49,038 nucleotides of DNA from an uncultured Mycoplasma sp. (GTDB lineage Bacteria; Bacillota_I; Bacilli_A; RF39; UBA660), in assembly GCA_946554525.1 (NCBI GenBank), contig CAMNSE010000009.1, positions 1-49,038 on the forward strand, given 5' to 3'. The notes beneath the pieces are model-generated. The model had not been told where the DNA came from, did no database searches, and saw nothing but the letters and a program-made list of their open reading frames with translations. Both the position numbers and the translations under genes were made by a program. Below are positions 15,798 to 23,941 of this stretch, piece after piece; the stretch's first letter is position 1; each line of letters opens with the position of its first letter.

Positions 15798-15890
15798 ATG
15801 AATAAAAAGGAAGCTTGGAAAAAATTTCAAAAATCAGGAAAAGTTGAAGATTATTTAGAATATAAAAGACTAGAAAAAGAAGAAAAATAA
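15798..15890 (+). CDS. yqzL: YqzL-family small protein, 30 residues
   Basis: AGAAAGGATG (15782-15790) lies 7 bases before the ATG. The product begins MNKKEAWKKFQKSGKVEDYL and ends with a charged helix. The pattern W-x2-F-x2-(S/T)-G-x-(V/I)-x2-YL-x-(Y/F)-K is that of YqzL, a short protein encoded between era and recO in B. subtilis, exactly the position here. Its function is unknown. Its stop lies at the edge of a terminator. Confidence 0.8.
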   Translation: MNKKEAWKKFQKSGKVEDYLEYKRLEKEEK

Positions 15891-15911
15891 TTAAATTTTT
15901 CTTTTTTTTAA
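15881..15911 (+). terminator. AT-only terminator after yqzL
   Basis: AGAAAAAT (15881-15888) pairs with ATTTTTCT (15895-15902), then a run of T. The stem is weak and overlaps the yqzL stop. Confidence 0.5.
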
Positions 15912-15953
15912 GTATTTATATGATAAAATATATTTCCAAGAAGGAGAAAATAT

Positions 15954-16316
15954 ATGAATTTATTAGAAAAAAGTATATTATTAAATCAAGTTTTAGAGGA
16001 TCATGTTTATCAAGTATTTGAAGATAGTATTTATACTGTAATTCCTCAAAAAATTAAAAAAAGCTTAGAACTTGGAATATGTGCTACAAGCGTTGTTTTA
16101 GGATATTCAGATACAAACTTATTGAAAGTAGACGTTTTTGCAGATAGATATGCTAATTTAGATGAATTATGTACCTATTTTGATAATATACCTGTAAGCA
16201 AATGTAAAAGATACGCTAGAAGAGCAGTTATTTATGAGTTTGACACATTAGAACTAACTAGATATTATTATGAAGAATTGCAACGAGAAGAATACCAAAC
16301 TAGTATAAAAAGATAA
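15954..16316 (+). CDS. Conserved-looking protein of unknown function, 120 residues
   Basis: The ATG at 15954 follows AAGGAG (15941-15946). The soluble protein starts MNLLEKSILLNQVLEDHVYQ and has alternating helices and strands (YTVIPQKIKKSLELGI, ATSVVLGYSDTNLLKVDVFAD), ending in a charged helix. There is no membrane segment or catalytic motif I can name. It sits in the era-recO interval as a separate unit between two terminators. I do not recognise the family. Confidence 0.65.
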   Translation: MNLLEKSILLNQVLEDHVYQVFEDSIYTVIPQKIKKSLELGICATSVVLGYSDTNLLKVDVFADRYANLDELCTYFDNIPVSKCKRYARRAVIYEFDTLELTRYYYEELQREEYQTSIKR

Positions 16317-16350
16317 GAAGTAAAAATAATTTAAATCTTCTTTTTATTTT
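16315..16350 (+). terminator. Probable terminator
   Basis: AAGAAG (16315-16320) pairs with CTTCTT (16337-16342) across an AT-rich loop, followed by TTTATTTT. The stop codon (16314-16316) touches the ascending arm. Confidence 0.5.
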
Positions 16351-16363
16351 GGCTTTTTTAAGA

Positions 16364-16369
16364 TATAAT
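16364..16369 (+). promoter_or_regulatory. -10 element of recO
   Basis: TATAAT, 16 bases before the recO ATG. It lies inside the open frame upstream of that ATG, which argues that translation begins at 16385 and not earlier. No clear -35. Confidence 0.55.
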
Positions 16370-16384
16370 GTAGATGGTGATAAC

Positions 16385-17104
16385 ATGATAAGAGAAGTAG
16401 AGGGTATTATTATTAAAGAAATTGCCTATGGGGAAACATCTAAGATTATTCATGTCTATACTAATGATGGGGTAATTGGGATTATGTGTAAAGGTGCAAG
16501 AACCTTAAAAAGCCCATTTCGAGCAACTACTCTTAAATTTACTTATGCAAAATTCAATATCTATTATAAAGAAAATAAATTATCTACTTTATCTAGTGTA
16601 GATATTATAGATACGTTAAATTTAATAAAAAGCGATATTGTTTTATTGAGCTATACAAATTATTTGACAGAATTAACTACTCAAGTAATTAAACAATATA
16701 GTGAGAGTATATATGAAGACTATATTACAGCTATTCTAAAAATAAATGAAGGCTTAGATCCATTAATAATATGTAATATAATTGAAATTAAATATTTAGA
16801 TTATTTAGGAGTAGGACTTAATTTAGATTCATGTGTGGGATGTGGTAAAAAGGTTAATATACTAACAATAGATGGAGATAGAGGTGGATTTGTTTGCTCA
16901 AATTGCTATCAAAACGAATTCATTACTGATCCAAAATCTATTGAACTTTTAAGAATGTATTATTATGTTGATTTAAAGAGTATTACCAAATTGAAAATTA
17001 GTGATAGAGTGCGAGACGAAATTAATCAGTTCCTAAATACTTATTATGATAGATATACAGGTTTATATGTAAAGAGTAAAGAATTTTTAAAAAAATTGTT
17101 ATAA
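16385..17104 (+). CDS. recO: DNA repair protein RecO
   Basis: RecO loads RecA onto SSB-coated single strands in the RecFOR pathway. The protein starts MIREVEGIIIKEIAYGETSKIIHVYT, a typical RecO OB-fold opening with GARTLKSPFRATTLKF. A zinc finger is present: CVGCGKK...GFVCSNC, four Cys, about residues 150-175. It is 239 residues long, the usual size. The TATAAT at 16364 and the alignment select the ATG at 16385. Its place downstream of era-yqzL is conserved. Confidence 0.93.
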   Translation: MIREVEGIIIKEIAYGETSKIIHVYTNDGVIGIMCKGARTLKSPFRATTLKFTYAKFNIYYKENKLSTLSSVDIIDTLNLIKSDIVLLSYTNYLTELTTQVIKQYSESIYEDYITAILKINEGLDPLIICNIIEIKYLDYLGVGLNLDSCVGCGKKVNILTIDGDRGGFVCSNCYQNEFITDPKSIELLRMYYYVDLKSITKLKISDRVRDEINQFLNTYYDRYTGLYVKSKEFLKKLL

Positions 17105-17114
17105 ATTTGTATCA

Positions 17115-17149
17115 TTTTGTCAACTTTTGTGTTAATATGAATGTATAAT
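17115..17149 (+). promoter_or_regulatory. Second Spo0A-box-like promoter with 21-bp spacer
   Basis: TTTTGTCAAC (17115-17124) matches the Spo0A box and contains TTGTCA (17117-17122), which stands 21 bp from a consensus TATAAT (17144-17149). This is the same spacing as the spoIIG-type promoter at 437-469, though the box has the opposite orientation. Confidence 0.45.
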
Positions 17150-17169
17150 AGATAAAGGAGTTGAATAGA

Positions 17170-18525
17170 ATGAGTGAGGAAATGATCATTCAAAATAATG
17201 AAAAACCAAAAAATAAGAAAAAAATGTTTCTTTTAATAGCTATCATTGGTTTAATTGCTATTGCAATAGGTTTATATGTTGGCTATAGAAAAGTAATGGA
17301 TGTGGATTCATCTAAAGTTGTTAAAGACGGCATAGAGGAAGGATATAATTATTTAGTTAATAAATTAGATAAAGCAAAAGATTCTAGTATTGATTTAAAT
17401 ATTATAGATAAGCCAGTATCTATGAATTTGAAAGGAAAATTAAATAGTAATCTAAAAGAGTTAGAAGCATTTACAGATTTTACTTATGATATTGGATTAG
17501 GTCTTGATCTTAAAAATGATCAGTTAAATATGAATGTTGGAGTTAGCAAAAATAGTGCTTCTTTAAATTTAAATGCAGCATTCTTAAATCATAAAGGGTA
17601 TTTAAAATGTGACGAATTATTTGATAAGGTTTTAGATTTAGGAGATAATGAAGTATTTGAGGAATTTGACTTATCAGAATTTGAAACATTAAAAACAAAA
17701 ATGATAAGTATAGATGACTTAAAATATTTATTAAAATCTATGAAAGATATGTTAGTATCAAATATTACGAATAAAAATATAACAAGTACAGATGAGACTT
17801 TTACAGTAGAAGGAAAAGAATATAAGGGTAAAAAAATTATTTTACATATTGATACAGAATTTAAAAATCAATTGTTAGATAAGATGCTTCAAGATGATAA
17901 AATGTTAGATGTTTTGAGTAAAGTGTCTGGAGCTGCAAAAGAAGATATTAAATTAGAACTAGAAGACTTAAAAAAGGAAGAAGTAAAAACTTCAGATGTT
18001 GAAATATTAACAAATAAATCAAATAAGATTGTTTCAGTTAGTGTAAAAGAAGAAGGAGCTTCACTTACTCTAACAAATGTAGATTCTTTAGTTAAACTTG
18101 AGTTAGAAGCAGATAAAAATTCTTTTGTTGTAACAATTAAAGATGAATTAGTTTCATTTAAGGTTATTGAAAATGGTAAAGAACTATTTGTATTAGAATC
18201 ACAAAAAGATTCTGCAACAATTAAAATAAATATTGAAGAAGGTAGCGTTAACGGCAATTTAGTAATGGAACTAAAAAATATTAATACGAGCGATAAAGAA
18301 GTTAGTGCAGATATTAATATGAATATGAATATAAAGTATGATACTGAAGATGTACAATTAGGAATCGACGGTACTTTAAAAGTATCAACAGGAAGCCTAA
18401 GCTTAATGAATGTTGATGGAGCCGTATCAGTTGATTCTCTTACAGAAGATGATCAAACACAAATCATGCAAAAATTAACTGATATTTTGGAAAAATTTGA
18501 ATTAACTGATCTTTTAGCAATGTAA
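17170..18525 (+). CDS. Membrane-anchored extracytoplasmic protein, function unknown
   Basis: About 451 residues. A polar tail (MSEEMIIQNNEKPKNKKK) is followed by one membrane segment (about 19-39, MFLLIAIIGLIAIAIGLYVGY) and a long outer domain of repeated short strands (for example FTYDIGLGLDLKNDQLNMNVGVSKNSASL), very Lys/Asp/Asn/Ser rich. It resembles large beta-sheet lipid-binding or DUF-type proteins of Bacillota, but I cannot name the family. AAAGGAG (17154-17160) fits the ATG at 17170; an in-frame TTG at 17161 is too close to it. The promoter resembles that of spoIIG, so a sporulation link is possible. Confidence 0.75.
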   Translation: MSEEMIIQNNEKPKNKKKMFLLIAIIGLIAIAIGLYVGYRKVMDVDSSKVVKDGIEEGYNYLVNKLDKAKDSSIDLNIIDKPVSMNLKGKLNSNLKELEAFTDFTYDIGLGLDLKNDQLNMNVGVSKNSASLNLNAAFLNHKGYLKCDELFDKVLDLGDNEVFEEFDLSEFETLKTKMISIDDLKYLLKSMKDMLVSNITNKNITSTDETFTVEGKEYKGKKIILHIDTEFKNQLLDKMLQDDKMLDVLSKVSGAAKEDIKLELEDLKKEEVKTSDVEILTNKSNKIVSVSVKEEGASLTLTNVDSLVKLELEADKNSFVVTIKDELVSFKVIENGKELFVLESQKDSATIKINIEEGSVNGNLVMELKNINTSDKEVSADINMNMNIKYDTEDVQLGIDGTLKVSTGSLSLMNVDGAVSVDSLTEDDQTQIMQKLTDILEKFELTDLLAM

Positions 18526-18531
18526 AAAAAT

Positions 18532-18556
18532 AAGTGGGGAACCACTTTTTTATTTT
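18532..18556 (+). terminator. Rho-independent terminator
   Basis: AAGTGG (18532-18537), loop GGAA, CCACTT (18542-18547), T run. Confidence 0.85.
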
Positions 18557-18566
18557 GTAAAAATGA

Positions 18567-18595
18567 TTGACATACATACAAATGTATTATATAAT
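18567..18595 (+). promoter_or_regulatory. Consensus sigma-A promoter of the dGTPase-recX unit
   Basis: TTGACA (18567-18572), 17-bp spacer, TATAAT (18590-18595). Confidence 0.85.
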
Positions 18596-18620
18596 AAAAA
18601 TATAGTTTGGAGGTATAAGA

Positions 18621-19754
18621 ATGAATAAACAGATAAAAAATCAAATGCAAAGACACAATGACCATTTATTAGAATTTGCAACCAAAGATGAAGACGCAAT
18701 TTATTTAAAAGAAAATATTCAAAATGATTTTAGGACACCGTTTTTTAGAGATATTGACCGTATTTTATATTCTTTATCATTTATTCGCTATCAAGATAAA
18801 ACTCAAGTATTTCCAAAGATGCAACATGATCATATATCGAAAAGAATGATTCATGTTCAATTTGTTAGCAAAATTGCCAGGACAATTGGTAGAGCTCTTG
18901 GATTAAATGAAGATTTGATTGAAGCCGCTTCTTTAGGACATGATTTGGGTCATGCACCATTCGGACATGAGGGCGAATATATATTAAATGAAATTAGTTT
19001 GGCTTGTGGCGAAGGATATTTTAATCATAATATTCAAAGTGTAAGAACACTTTTAAATATTGAAAACTATGGTAAGGGACAAAATATAACGATTCAAGTA
19101 ATAGATGCTATTATGTGCCATAATGGTGAGGTTGCTTTAGGAAAGTATGTTCCTAATTTTAAAAAGAGTAAAGAAGAGTTTTTAAATGAATATAATAGTA
19201 GTTATCATGATAAAAGCATGATATTAAAAATGAGACCAATGACACTAGAAGGTTGCGTAGTTAGAATTAGTGATTTAATTGCATATTTAGGTAGAGATAT
19301 AGATGATGCAGTTCGCTTAGGATTAATTAATAGAAATGATATTCCTAAAAATATTTCAGATGTATTAGGAAATAATACTAAAGACATTGTGAATAATTGT
19401 ATTTTAGATATTGTAGAAAATAGTTATGGAAAAAGCTATATATTACTTAGTGAAAAATTATTTAAAGCAATAGATGAGTTAAAAAAATTTAATTATATTA
19501 ATATATATTCTAAATCTATGCCAAAAGAGGATAAAAATAGATTAAAAGATATGTTTAATGCTTTATTTAAAAAGTATGTAAATGATATCAAAACAAATAA
19601 TACGTCTTCGCCAATCATATATTCTTATTTAAAAAATATGAGCGAAGAATATAGAAAAAGTTCTTGTGAACGAATAGTTCTAGATTATATTGCAGGAATG
19701 ACAGATGATTATTTCATAAGAGAATATGAGGAATGTAATCATGAAAATAATTAA
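18621..19754 (+). CDS. dGTP triphosphohydrolase-like HD protein
   Basis: The Dgt family converts dNTPs to nucleosides plus triphosphate and so controls dNTP pools. The 377 residues show DFRTPFFRDIDRILYSLSFIRYQDKTQVF, then His78, then SLGHDLGHAPFGHEGE with the His107-Asp108 pair, and later VRISDLIAYLGRDIDDA with the distal Asp. This is the full metal site. The start has GGAGG at 18609-18613. It overlaps recX by 14 bases. Substrate preference (dGTP or other dNTPs) is not predictable. Confidence 0.88.
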   Translation: MNKQIKNQMQRHNDHLLEFATKDEDAIYLKENIQNDFRTPFFRDIDRILYSLSFIRYQDKTQVFPKMQHDHISKRMIHVQFVSKIARTIGRALGLNEDLIEAASLGHDLGHAPFGHEGEYILNEISLACGEGYFNHNIQSVRTLLNIENYGKGQNITIQVIDAIMCHNGEVALGKYVPNFKKSKEEFLNEYNSSYHDKSMILKMRPMTLEGCVVRISDLIAYLGRDIDDAVRLGLINRNDIPKNISDVLGNNTKDIVNNCILDIVENSYGKSYILLSEKLFKAIDELKKFNYINIYSKSMPKEDKNRLKDMFNALFKKYVNDIKTNNTSSPIIYSYLKNMSEEYRKSSCERIVLDYIAGMTDDYFIREYEECNHENN

Positions 19755-20511
19755 ATATAAAAAAGCTTCTGGTAATAGTTATAAAGTTGTTACAAATAAA
19801 GGTGAATATAAATTATATGATGATGTTATTATCAAACATGAACTTTTATTAAAAAAAGAAATAACAGAAAAAGATTGGGGGAAGGCCCTAAAAGAAAATA
19901 GTAATTTAGCTTCTTATTATGCTTGTTTAAAAGCAATAGAAACTAAGCTTAGGACTGAAAAAGAATTAAAAATAATTTTAAATAAAAAAAAATTTAGTCA
20001 GAATGAAATAGATTATGCTATTAAAAGGATTAAATCGGAAGGTTATTTAAATAATAAAGTTTATATTGAAGCTTATATTCATGATAAATTAGCATTAGAT
20101 TTGGTAGGAGAGCAAAAACTTATTAAAGATTTAGAACAATTAGGATTTCGAACTGAAGAAATTTTGCCATATATAGAGAAAATTGATAAAGATATATATA
20201 TTGATAAAATAAAAAAATATGTTGATAAAAAAGCAAAAGCTAATAAGAAGAGTGTGAATGAATTTAAAAAAAAGACCATGGCTGAACTTATTAATAAAGG
20301 TTTTAATAAAACCGATATACAAAGTTATTTAAATGTTCTAAATTTAGAAGAAAACATTGATGCACTAGAAAAGCAAGTTTTAAAATTGTATCATAAGTAT
20401 CATCAGAAAAACGATGATACCACAACATTTTTAAAGATAAAAAAGCATTTATATAGTAAAGGTTATGCGTTAGACGATGTAGAAGAAATCATAAAAAAAG
20501 CTTCAGATTGA
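19741..20511 (+). CDS. recX: RecA regulator RecX
   Basis: RecX modulates RecA filaments. The 256-residue protein has RecX helical repeats: YACLKAIETKLRTEKELKIILNKKKFSQNEIDYAIKRIKSEGYLNNKVYIEAYIHDK, and further copies through to KIKKHLYSKGYALDDVEEIIKK. I chose the ATG at 19741, with GAGG at 19728-19731; an ATG at 19726 would leave the ribosome binding site inside the gene. It overlaps the dGTPase-like gene, so the two are coupled, linking nucleotide supply with recombination control. Its stop codon forms part of the terminator. Confidence 0.85.
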   Translation: MKIIKYKKASGNSYKVVTNKGEYKLYDDVIIKHELLLKKEITEKDWGKALKENSNLASYYACLKAIETKLRTEKELKIILNKKKFSQNEIDYAIKRIKSEGYLNNKVYIEAYIHDKLALDLVGEQKLIKDLEQLGFRTEEILPYIEKIDKDIYIDKIKKYVDKKAKANKKSVNEFKKKTMAELINKGFNKTDIQSYLNVLNLEENIDALEKQVLKLYHKYHQKNDDTTTFLKIKKHLYSKGYALDDVEEIIKKASD

Positions 20512-20525
20512 AGCTTCTTTATTTT
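20493..20525. terminator. Bidirectional terminator between recX and prsA
   Basis: AAGCTTCA (20498-20505), loop GAT, TGAAGCTT (20509-20516). A run of A upstream and T downstream lets it serve both strands. The recX TGA (20509-20511) lies in the stem. Confidence 0.85.
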
Positions 20526-21547
20526 GAACTATTTTGTGATTTATATGAATTAATCATGTTATTCATATACTTTGAATATTGTGATTCCATCTCACTATCA
20601 ATAATATCCATTTCATATTTTTTACGATAATGTTTAATGGCATCTGTGATTAAAGTAGCATCTTTTGTCAATTTTTCATTAGCAATTGCTTCTTTCATAG
20701 ATTCTAAAGAATCTTCATAACTTGCTTTTTCGCCAGTTTTAGTTTTTAAAATAACATGGAATCCAATTTCGGTAGTGATAACCTCTGTTGAATATTCACC
20801 GTCTTTTAGCTTAGCTGCTGCTTTTACTAATTCATCATACTGACTTCCTAAAGAACCAATATTAATTTCTCCTAAAAGGCCACCTTTATCTTTATTAGCG
20901 CTATCGTCAGAATATTCTTTTGCTAAATTACTAAATGTTTCATTTAGATCTTTATTTTCTTTTTTAGCTTTATTTAATTCTTCAATGATTTTCTTTACTG
21001 TATCTTTTGCTTCATTTTCTGCTTTTGTTTTTTCTTCCGCAGAAGAAGAACTTGTTGCTTTTGAAGTTACTAAGATATGAGATATTGTCATATTTGGATA
21101 TACACTTTTTTCGTAATAATCTTTTAACTCTTTTTCAGTTAGATTATCTTTTACGTATGTTTCAATACCAATACTTTGTAAACTATTAATATAAACATAA
21201 TTACGATAAGCTTCTTCATCTTTATATCCATAATATTCAAGAGCTTGTAAGAATTTTTCCTTATCTTCATAGTTTGCTTTTACAGCTTTTACTTGTGCTT
21301 CAGCTTCTTTTAAAGCTTCCTCTTTATGATCACTAAATTCTGTTTCATAAATGTGTTTATCAATCATAGTTAATAAGATTTGTAGTCCATAATTATTTTT
21401 TATTTCTTCATAAAAATCATTAGCGCTAATCTTTTGACCATCTTTAAATGTTATTACTGCTTCATCTCCGTTTGAAAGTTTTGGAATCTTCCCACATCCA
21501 CAAAGCATAAGGGAACATAACCCTAAAATACATATTTTTTTCTTCAC
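20519..21547 (-). CDS. prsA: Foldase lipoprotein PrsA (peptidyl-prolyl isomerase)
   Basis: PrsA helps secreted proteins, including PBPs, fold outside the membrane. The start is GTG at 21545-21547, with AGGAGG (21556-21561) eight bases upstream; an earlier in-frame start would lie upstream of the promoter. The lipoprotein signal KKKICILGLCSLMLCGC ends in a lipobox (LCGC). The PpiC/parvulin domain spans about residues 150-270: MTISHILVTSKA, FSNLAKEYSDDSANKDKGGLLGEI, TEIGFHVILKTKTGE. 342 residues, usual for the family. It faces recX across a shared terminator. Confidence 0.9.
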   Translation of the reverse strand: MKKKICILGLCSLMLCGCGKIPKLSNGDEAVITFKDGQKISANDFYEEIKNNYGLQILLTMIDKHIYETEFSDHKEEALKEAEAQVKAVKANYEDKEKFLQALEYYGYKDEEAYRNYVYINSLQSIGIETYVKDNLTEKELKDYYEKSVYPNMTISHILVTSKATSSSSAEEKTKAENEAKDTVKKIIEELNKAKKENKDLNETFSNLAKEYSDDSANKDKGGLLGEINIGSLGSQYDELVKAAAKLKDGEYSTEVITTEIGFHVILKTKTGEKASYEDSLESMKEAIANEKLTKDATLITDAIKHYRKKYEMDIIDSEMESQYSKYMNNMINSYKSQNSSK

Positions 21548-21569
21548 TTTTATTTTCCTCCTAACTAAA

Positions 21570-21598
21570 ATTATAGCAACTATCAAGGCAAAAAACAA
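21570..21598 (-). promoter_or_regulatory. prsA promoter
   Basis: On the minus strand: TTGTTT (21598-21593), 17-bp spacer, TATAAT (21575-21570), then AGGAGG. Confidence 0.6.
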
Positions 21599-21688
21599 GC
21601 TTTTTTATGAAATAAACTCTTGCCCAGCACCAAAAAGAAACTTTCGTATAATATATAAGTGAAAAGACAAATAAAGGAGGAATGAGTT

Positions 21689-21781
21689 ATGAATAATTGT
21701 GGATGTGGAAATGGCTTAGGCGCTGCGATCATTTTAGTACTATTTATCTTACTTATTATCATAGTAGGAGCATTCATTTAG
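21689..21781 (+). CDS. YjcZ-like small membrane protein, 30 residues
   Basis: AAAGGAGGAATG (21672-21683) lies just upstream of the ATG at 21689. The product starts MNNCGCGNGLGAAIILVLFI and is otherwise one hydrophobic helix ending in GAFI. A Gly/Cys-rich head and a single membrane span typify the YjcZ-type sporulation peptides of Bacillus, many of which are spore components. A TATAAT lies at about 21647-21652. The second Cys-containing peptide gene follows after 30 bases, so they form a pair. Confidence 0.75.
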   Translation: MNNCGCGNGLGAAIILVLFILLIIIVGAFI

Positions 21782-21811
21782 TCTTTTTTTAAGAATCTAA
21801 GGAGGTGTCCC

Positions 21812-21937
21812 ATGGGATGTTGTAAAGACAGAGAACCACAAAAGAAATGTTGTGGAGGTCTACAAAATAGTGCATTCTTAGTAATTGTTCTATATATTTT
21901 ATTAGCAATAATTCTAGGCGGCATATTATATTATTAA
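21812..21937 (+). CDS. Small Cys-pair membrane peptide, 41 residues
   Basis: The ATG has AAGGAGGTG (21799-21807) at good spacing. The N-terminus MGCCKDREPQKKCCGG carries two CC pairs. It is followed by one membrane helix (about 21-39, AFLVIVLYILLAIILGGILYY). I do not know this family. Its pairing with the YjcZ-like gene suggests a spore envelope or membrane role; the CC pairs could bind metal, form disulphides or be acylated. All of this is inference. Confidence 0.7.
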   Translation: MGCCKDREPQKKCCGGLQNSAFLVIVLYILLAIILGGILYY

Positions 21938-21963
21938 AAAGGGGAATAAAACCTCTTTTTTAT
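21936..21963 (+). terminator. Terminator of the small-peptide pair
   Basis: AAAAAGGGG (21936-21944) pairs with CCTCTTTTT (21952-21960) with one G-T pair; its first bases belong to the stop codon. Confidence 0.75.
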
Positions 21964-21982
21964 TTACTTTGAGTTACTATTA

Positions 21983-21991
21983 TGCTATAGT
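21983..21991 (+). promoter_or_regulatory. Extended -10 promoter
   Basis: TGC-TATAGT, 22 bases before the next start; no suitable -35. Confidence 0.45.
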
Positions 21992-22013
21992 AGTACGTGT
22001 TAGGTGGATGGTT

Positions 22014-23324
22014 ATGAAAGCTGATCAAATGTTAATGTTAATGCAATATGCAGAAGCAAAAGGAATAGATAAAGATTTATTTAAAAAAATAGTTAGCTTG
22101 TATGAAAGTGGAAAAATTACATATCCATTATTAGCTCGGTTCTTAGATGATGGTAGAAAATATACTGAAGCAGAAAATGAACTTAGAATGGATATTTTAG
22201 TTAGATTTAAAAAAGTACTAAATTATAATTTTTCAGTAGCTAAATTGTCTGGTGCTACTAAAAAAGCACTAAAAGATCCAAAAAATGAAGAAGCATTAGG
22301 AATGATTTTTAAAATAACTGATGAAAGTCATTTTTTATTAGCAGTAGACGATGATACTTTAAATTCTTTTCTACAAAAATGTTTTTCTTTTAATAACGCT
22401 AAAAAACTTTCTATTTATTTACAAGCAGTTAGTAAAATATGTGAAAATCATACTTTAGACTATGTTTTTGACAGAATAAATGAAATCAGTGATTTGCCAG
22501 TTTCTTATAAAGAGAGACAAGCTCTTTTTACATTATTTGCTGATGTAATGGATTTAAAAGAAGGAGAAACAATAATCGAGATTGCAAAACAATATGGCTC
22601 AAGTTATGCTCATATGATAAAAGAACTTTATATTAAAACTGGGATTATATTAAACCCTTCAATAAATAGTCGAGACGATTATAAATTTTATTTGAAGCTT
22701 TTTAAAAATTTGTTAAAACTTAATGACAATTATATAACAGCATTTTTTAATAATTACTCATATTCTAGATTTGTTTTATTTAATGAGAAAATAGATTTAC
22801 TAGTTCGCAGTGATTACGTTGATATTATTGTTAATCCAATTATATTTAAGGAGAGTATTGTAAAATTGCTAATTGAAGCATATCACAAATATGGGAAAGA
22901 TTGTGCTTTGGTTTTAAGTTATTTATTTAGAAATAATGGAGTTAGAACAAATATTTTATGTGCATCTTTTATAAAAAAAGTAAGAGATGTTGATGTATTA
23001 AAATTAGCAAAACAAGCATTTGCTACTAATTCATTAAGAAGAAATTTGGAAGGACTTTGTTTATTAAATGATGCTGGAACTAAAGAAGAACAAATAGAAG
23101 TTCTTAATTATTTAATGCAGTCTACACCATTTAAAGAAGATGACGTAGTAGAAGAAGCTATGCCAGTTGTAGAGGAACCATCACAAAACTTAGAAGATAT
23201 TAATCGCTTTTATGAAATGTATTTAAGCGGGGAGCTATCATTTAAAGAGTTCCTAAAAATACTAAGGGAAAGAACTGAGGATGATTTGAGTTTAGAGTTA
23301 GTACCTAAAAATATTAAAAAATAA
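22014..23324 (+). CDS. Large helical protein of unknown function, 436 residues
   Basis: I chose the ATG at 22014 because AGGTGG (22002-22007) lies 6 bases away. The protein is soluble and almost all helix (MKADQMLMLMQYAEAKGIDK, KISIYLQ-type repeats, YKERQALFTLFADVMDLKEG). A Pro/Glu-rich linker (about 395-408, EEAMPVVEEPSQNLED) precedes a C-terminal helical hairpin (INRFYEMYLSGELSFKEFLKILRERTEDD). No known catalytic motif is seen. With the gene at 7429 it is one of two large helical orphans here. It may be a lineage-specific scaffold. Confidence 0.72.
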   Translation: MKADQMLMLMQYAEAKGIDKDLFKKIVSLYESGKITYPLLARFLDDGRKYTEAENELRMDILVRFKKVLNYNFSVAKLSGATKKALKDPKNEEALGMIFKITDESHFLLAVDDDTLNSFLQKCFSFNNAKKLSIYLQAVSKICENHTLDYVFDRINEISDLPVSYKERQALFTLFADVMDLKEGETIIEIAKQYGSSYAHMIKELYIKTGIILNPSINSRDDYKFYLKLFKNLLKLNDNYITAFFNNYSYSRFVLFNEKIDLLVRSDYVDIIVNPIIFKESIVKLLIEAYHKYGKDCALVLSYLFRNNGVRTNILCASFIKKVRDVDVLKLAKQAFATNSLRRNLEGLCLLNDAGTKEEQIEVLNYLMQSTPFKEDDVVEEAMPVVEEPSQNLEDINRFYEMYLSGELSFKEFLKILRERTEDDLSLELVPKNIKK

Positions 23325-23346
23325 AGATAAAAATTTTAGTAAGCAT

Positions 23347-23379
23347 AAATGATAAGAAGATAAAGCTTATCATTTTTTT
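23347..23379 (+). terminator. Strong terminator before the dcw cluster
   Basis: AAATGATAAG (23347-23356), loop 23357-23365, CTTATCATTT (23366-23375), T run. Confidence 0.9.
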
Positions 23380-23465
23380 ATGTGTAAAATTTACGTAAAA
23401 TATTTGAATTTTAGGTTAAGGGCAATAATTATTTATTTACAAAAAACAATGGTTTTGATAAGATA

Positions 23466-23500
23466 ATGGTAAGCAGTGGTACATTGTGGTAGAAAGTGGG
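23466..23500 (+). promoter_or_regulatory. MraZ operator: four repeats with 10-bp period
   Basis: ATGGT (23466), GTGGT (23476), GTGGT (23486) and GTGGG (23496) are spaced exactly 10 bp apart, ending 9 bases before the mraZ ATG. MraZ binds direct TGG-containing repeats with 10-bp period upstream of its own operon in E. coli and Mycoplasma. Autoregulation is therefore expected. GATAAT at 23462-23467 may be the -10, which the first repeat would overlap. Confidence 0.8.
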
Positions 23501-23509
23501 GGATTCAAA

Positions 23510-23941
23510 ATGTTCATGGGCGAGTATCATCATAATATTGATGATAAAAATAGACTAGTTATTCCGGCTGAATTTCGTAACATGTTAGGTGAGAAATTCA
23601 TTATTACTCGTGGTTTAGAAAAATGTTTATACATTTATACTGAGAGTGAATGGAATAAAATCGTTGAAAAACTATCTAGTTTGCCATTTACCAAAAAAGA
23701 TGCTCGTGTATTTATTAGGTCTTTCTTTTCTGCTGCTGCTAATTGTAATCTTGATCGCCAAGGTCGTATCAATATTACCTCTGGACAGTTTACTTATGCT
23801 GAAATACAAAAAGAATGCGTAATTATCGGTGTAAGTGACCGTGTTGAAATTTGGTCTCGTGAAAATTGGGATAAATTCAATTTAGAATATGGTGAAGCGC
23901 TAGAGAATGTAGCGGAACACTTATTTAATGAGGAAATATAA
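23510..23941 (+). CDS. mraZ: Transcriptional regulator MraZ
   Basis: MraZ is a ring-forming AbrB-like DNA-binding protein that controls the division and cell wall cluster. The 143 residues start MFMGEYHHNIDDKNRLVIPAEFR, and the second half repeats the motif as NCNLDRQGRINITSGQF. The conserved DxKxR and DxxGR signatures are both present. The start at 23510 is preferred because upstream in-frame GTG codons belong to the operator repeats. The stop overlaps rsmH by one base (TAATG). Confidence 0.95.
   Translation: MFMGEYHHNIDDKNRLVIPAEFRNMLGEKFIITRGLEKCLYIYTESEWNKIVEKLSSLPFTKKDARVFIRSFFSAAANCNLDRQGRINITSGQFTYAEIQKECVIIGVSDRVEIWSRENWDKFNLEYGEALENVAEHLFNEEI

Noticed and set aside
17889-18257. Minus-strand open frame inside the membrane-protein gene
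   Set aside because: A Ser/Thr/Phe-rich shadow of the Lys/Asp/Glu-rich coding strand.
20663-20671. Spo0A box TTTTGTCAA
   Set aside because: It lies within the prsA coding sequence with no promoter context; kept only as a reminder that such matches occur by chance.
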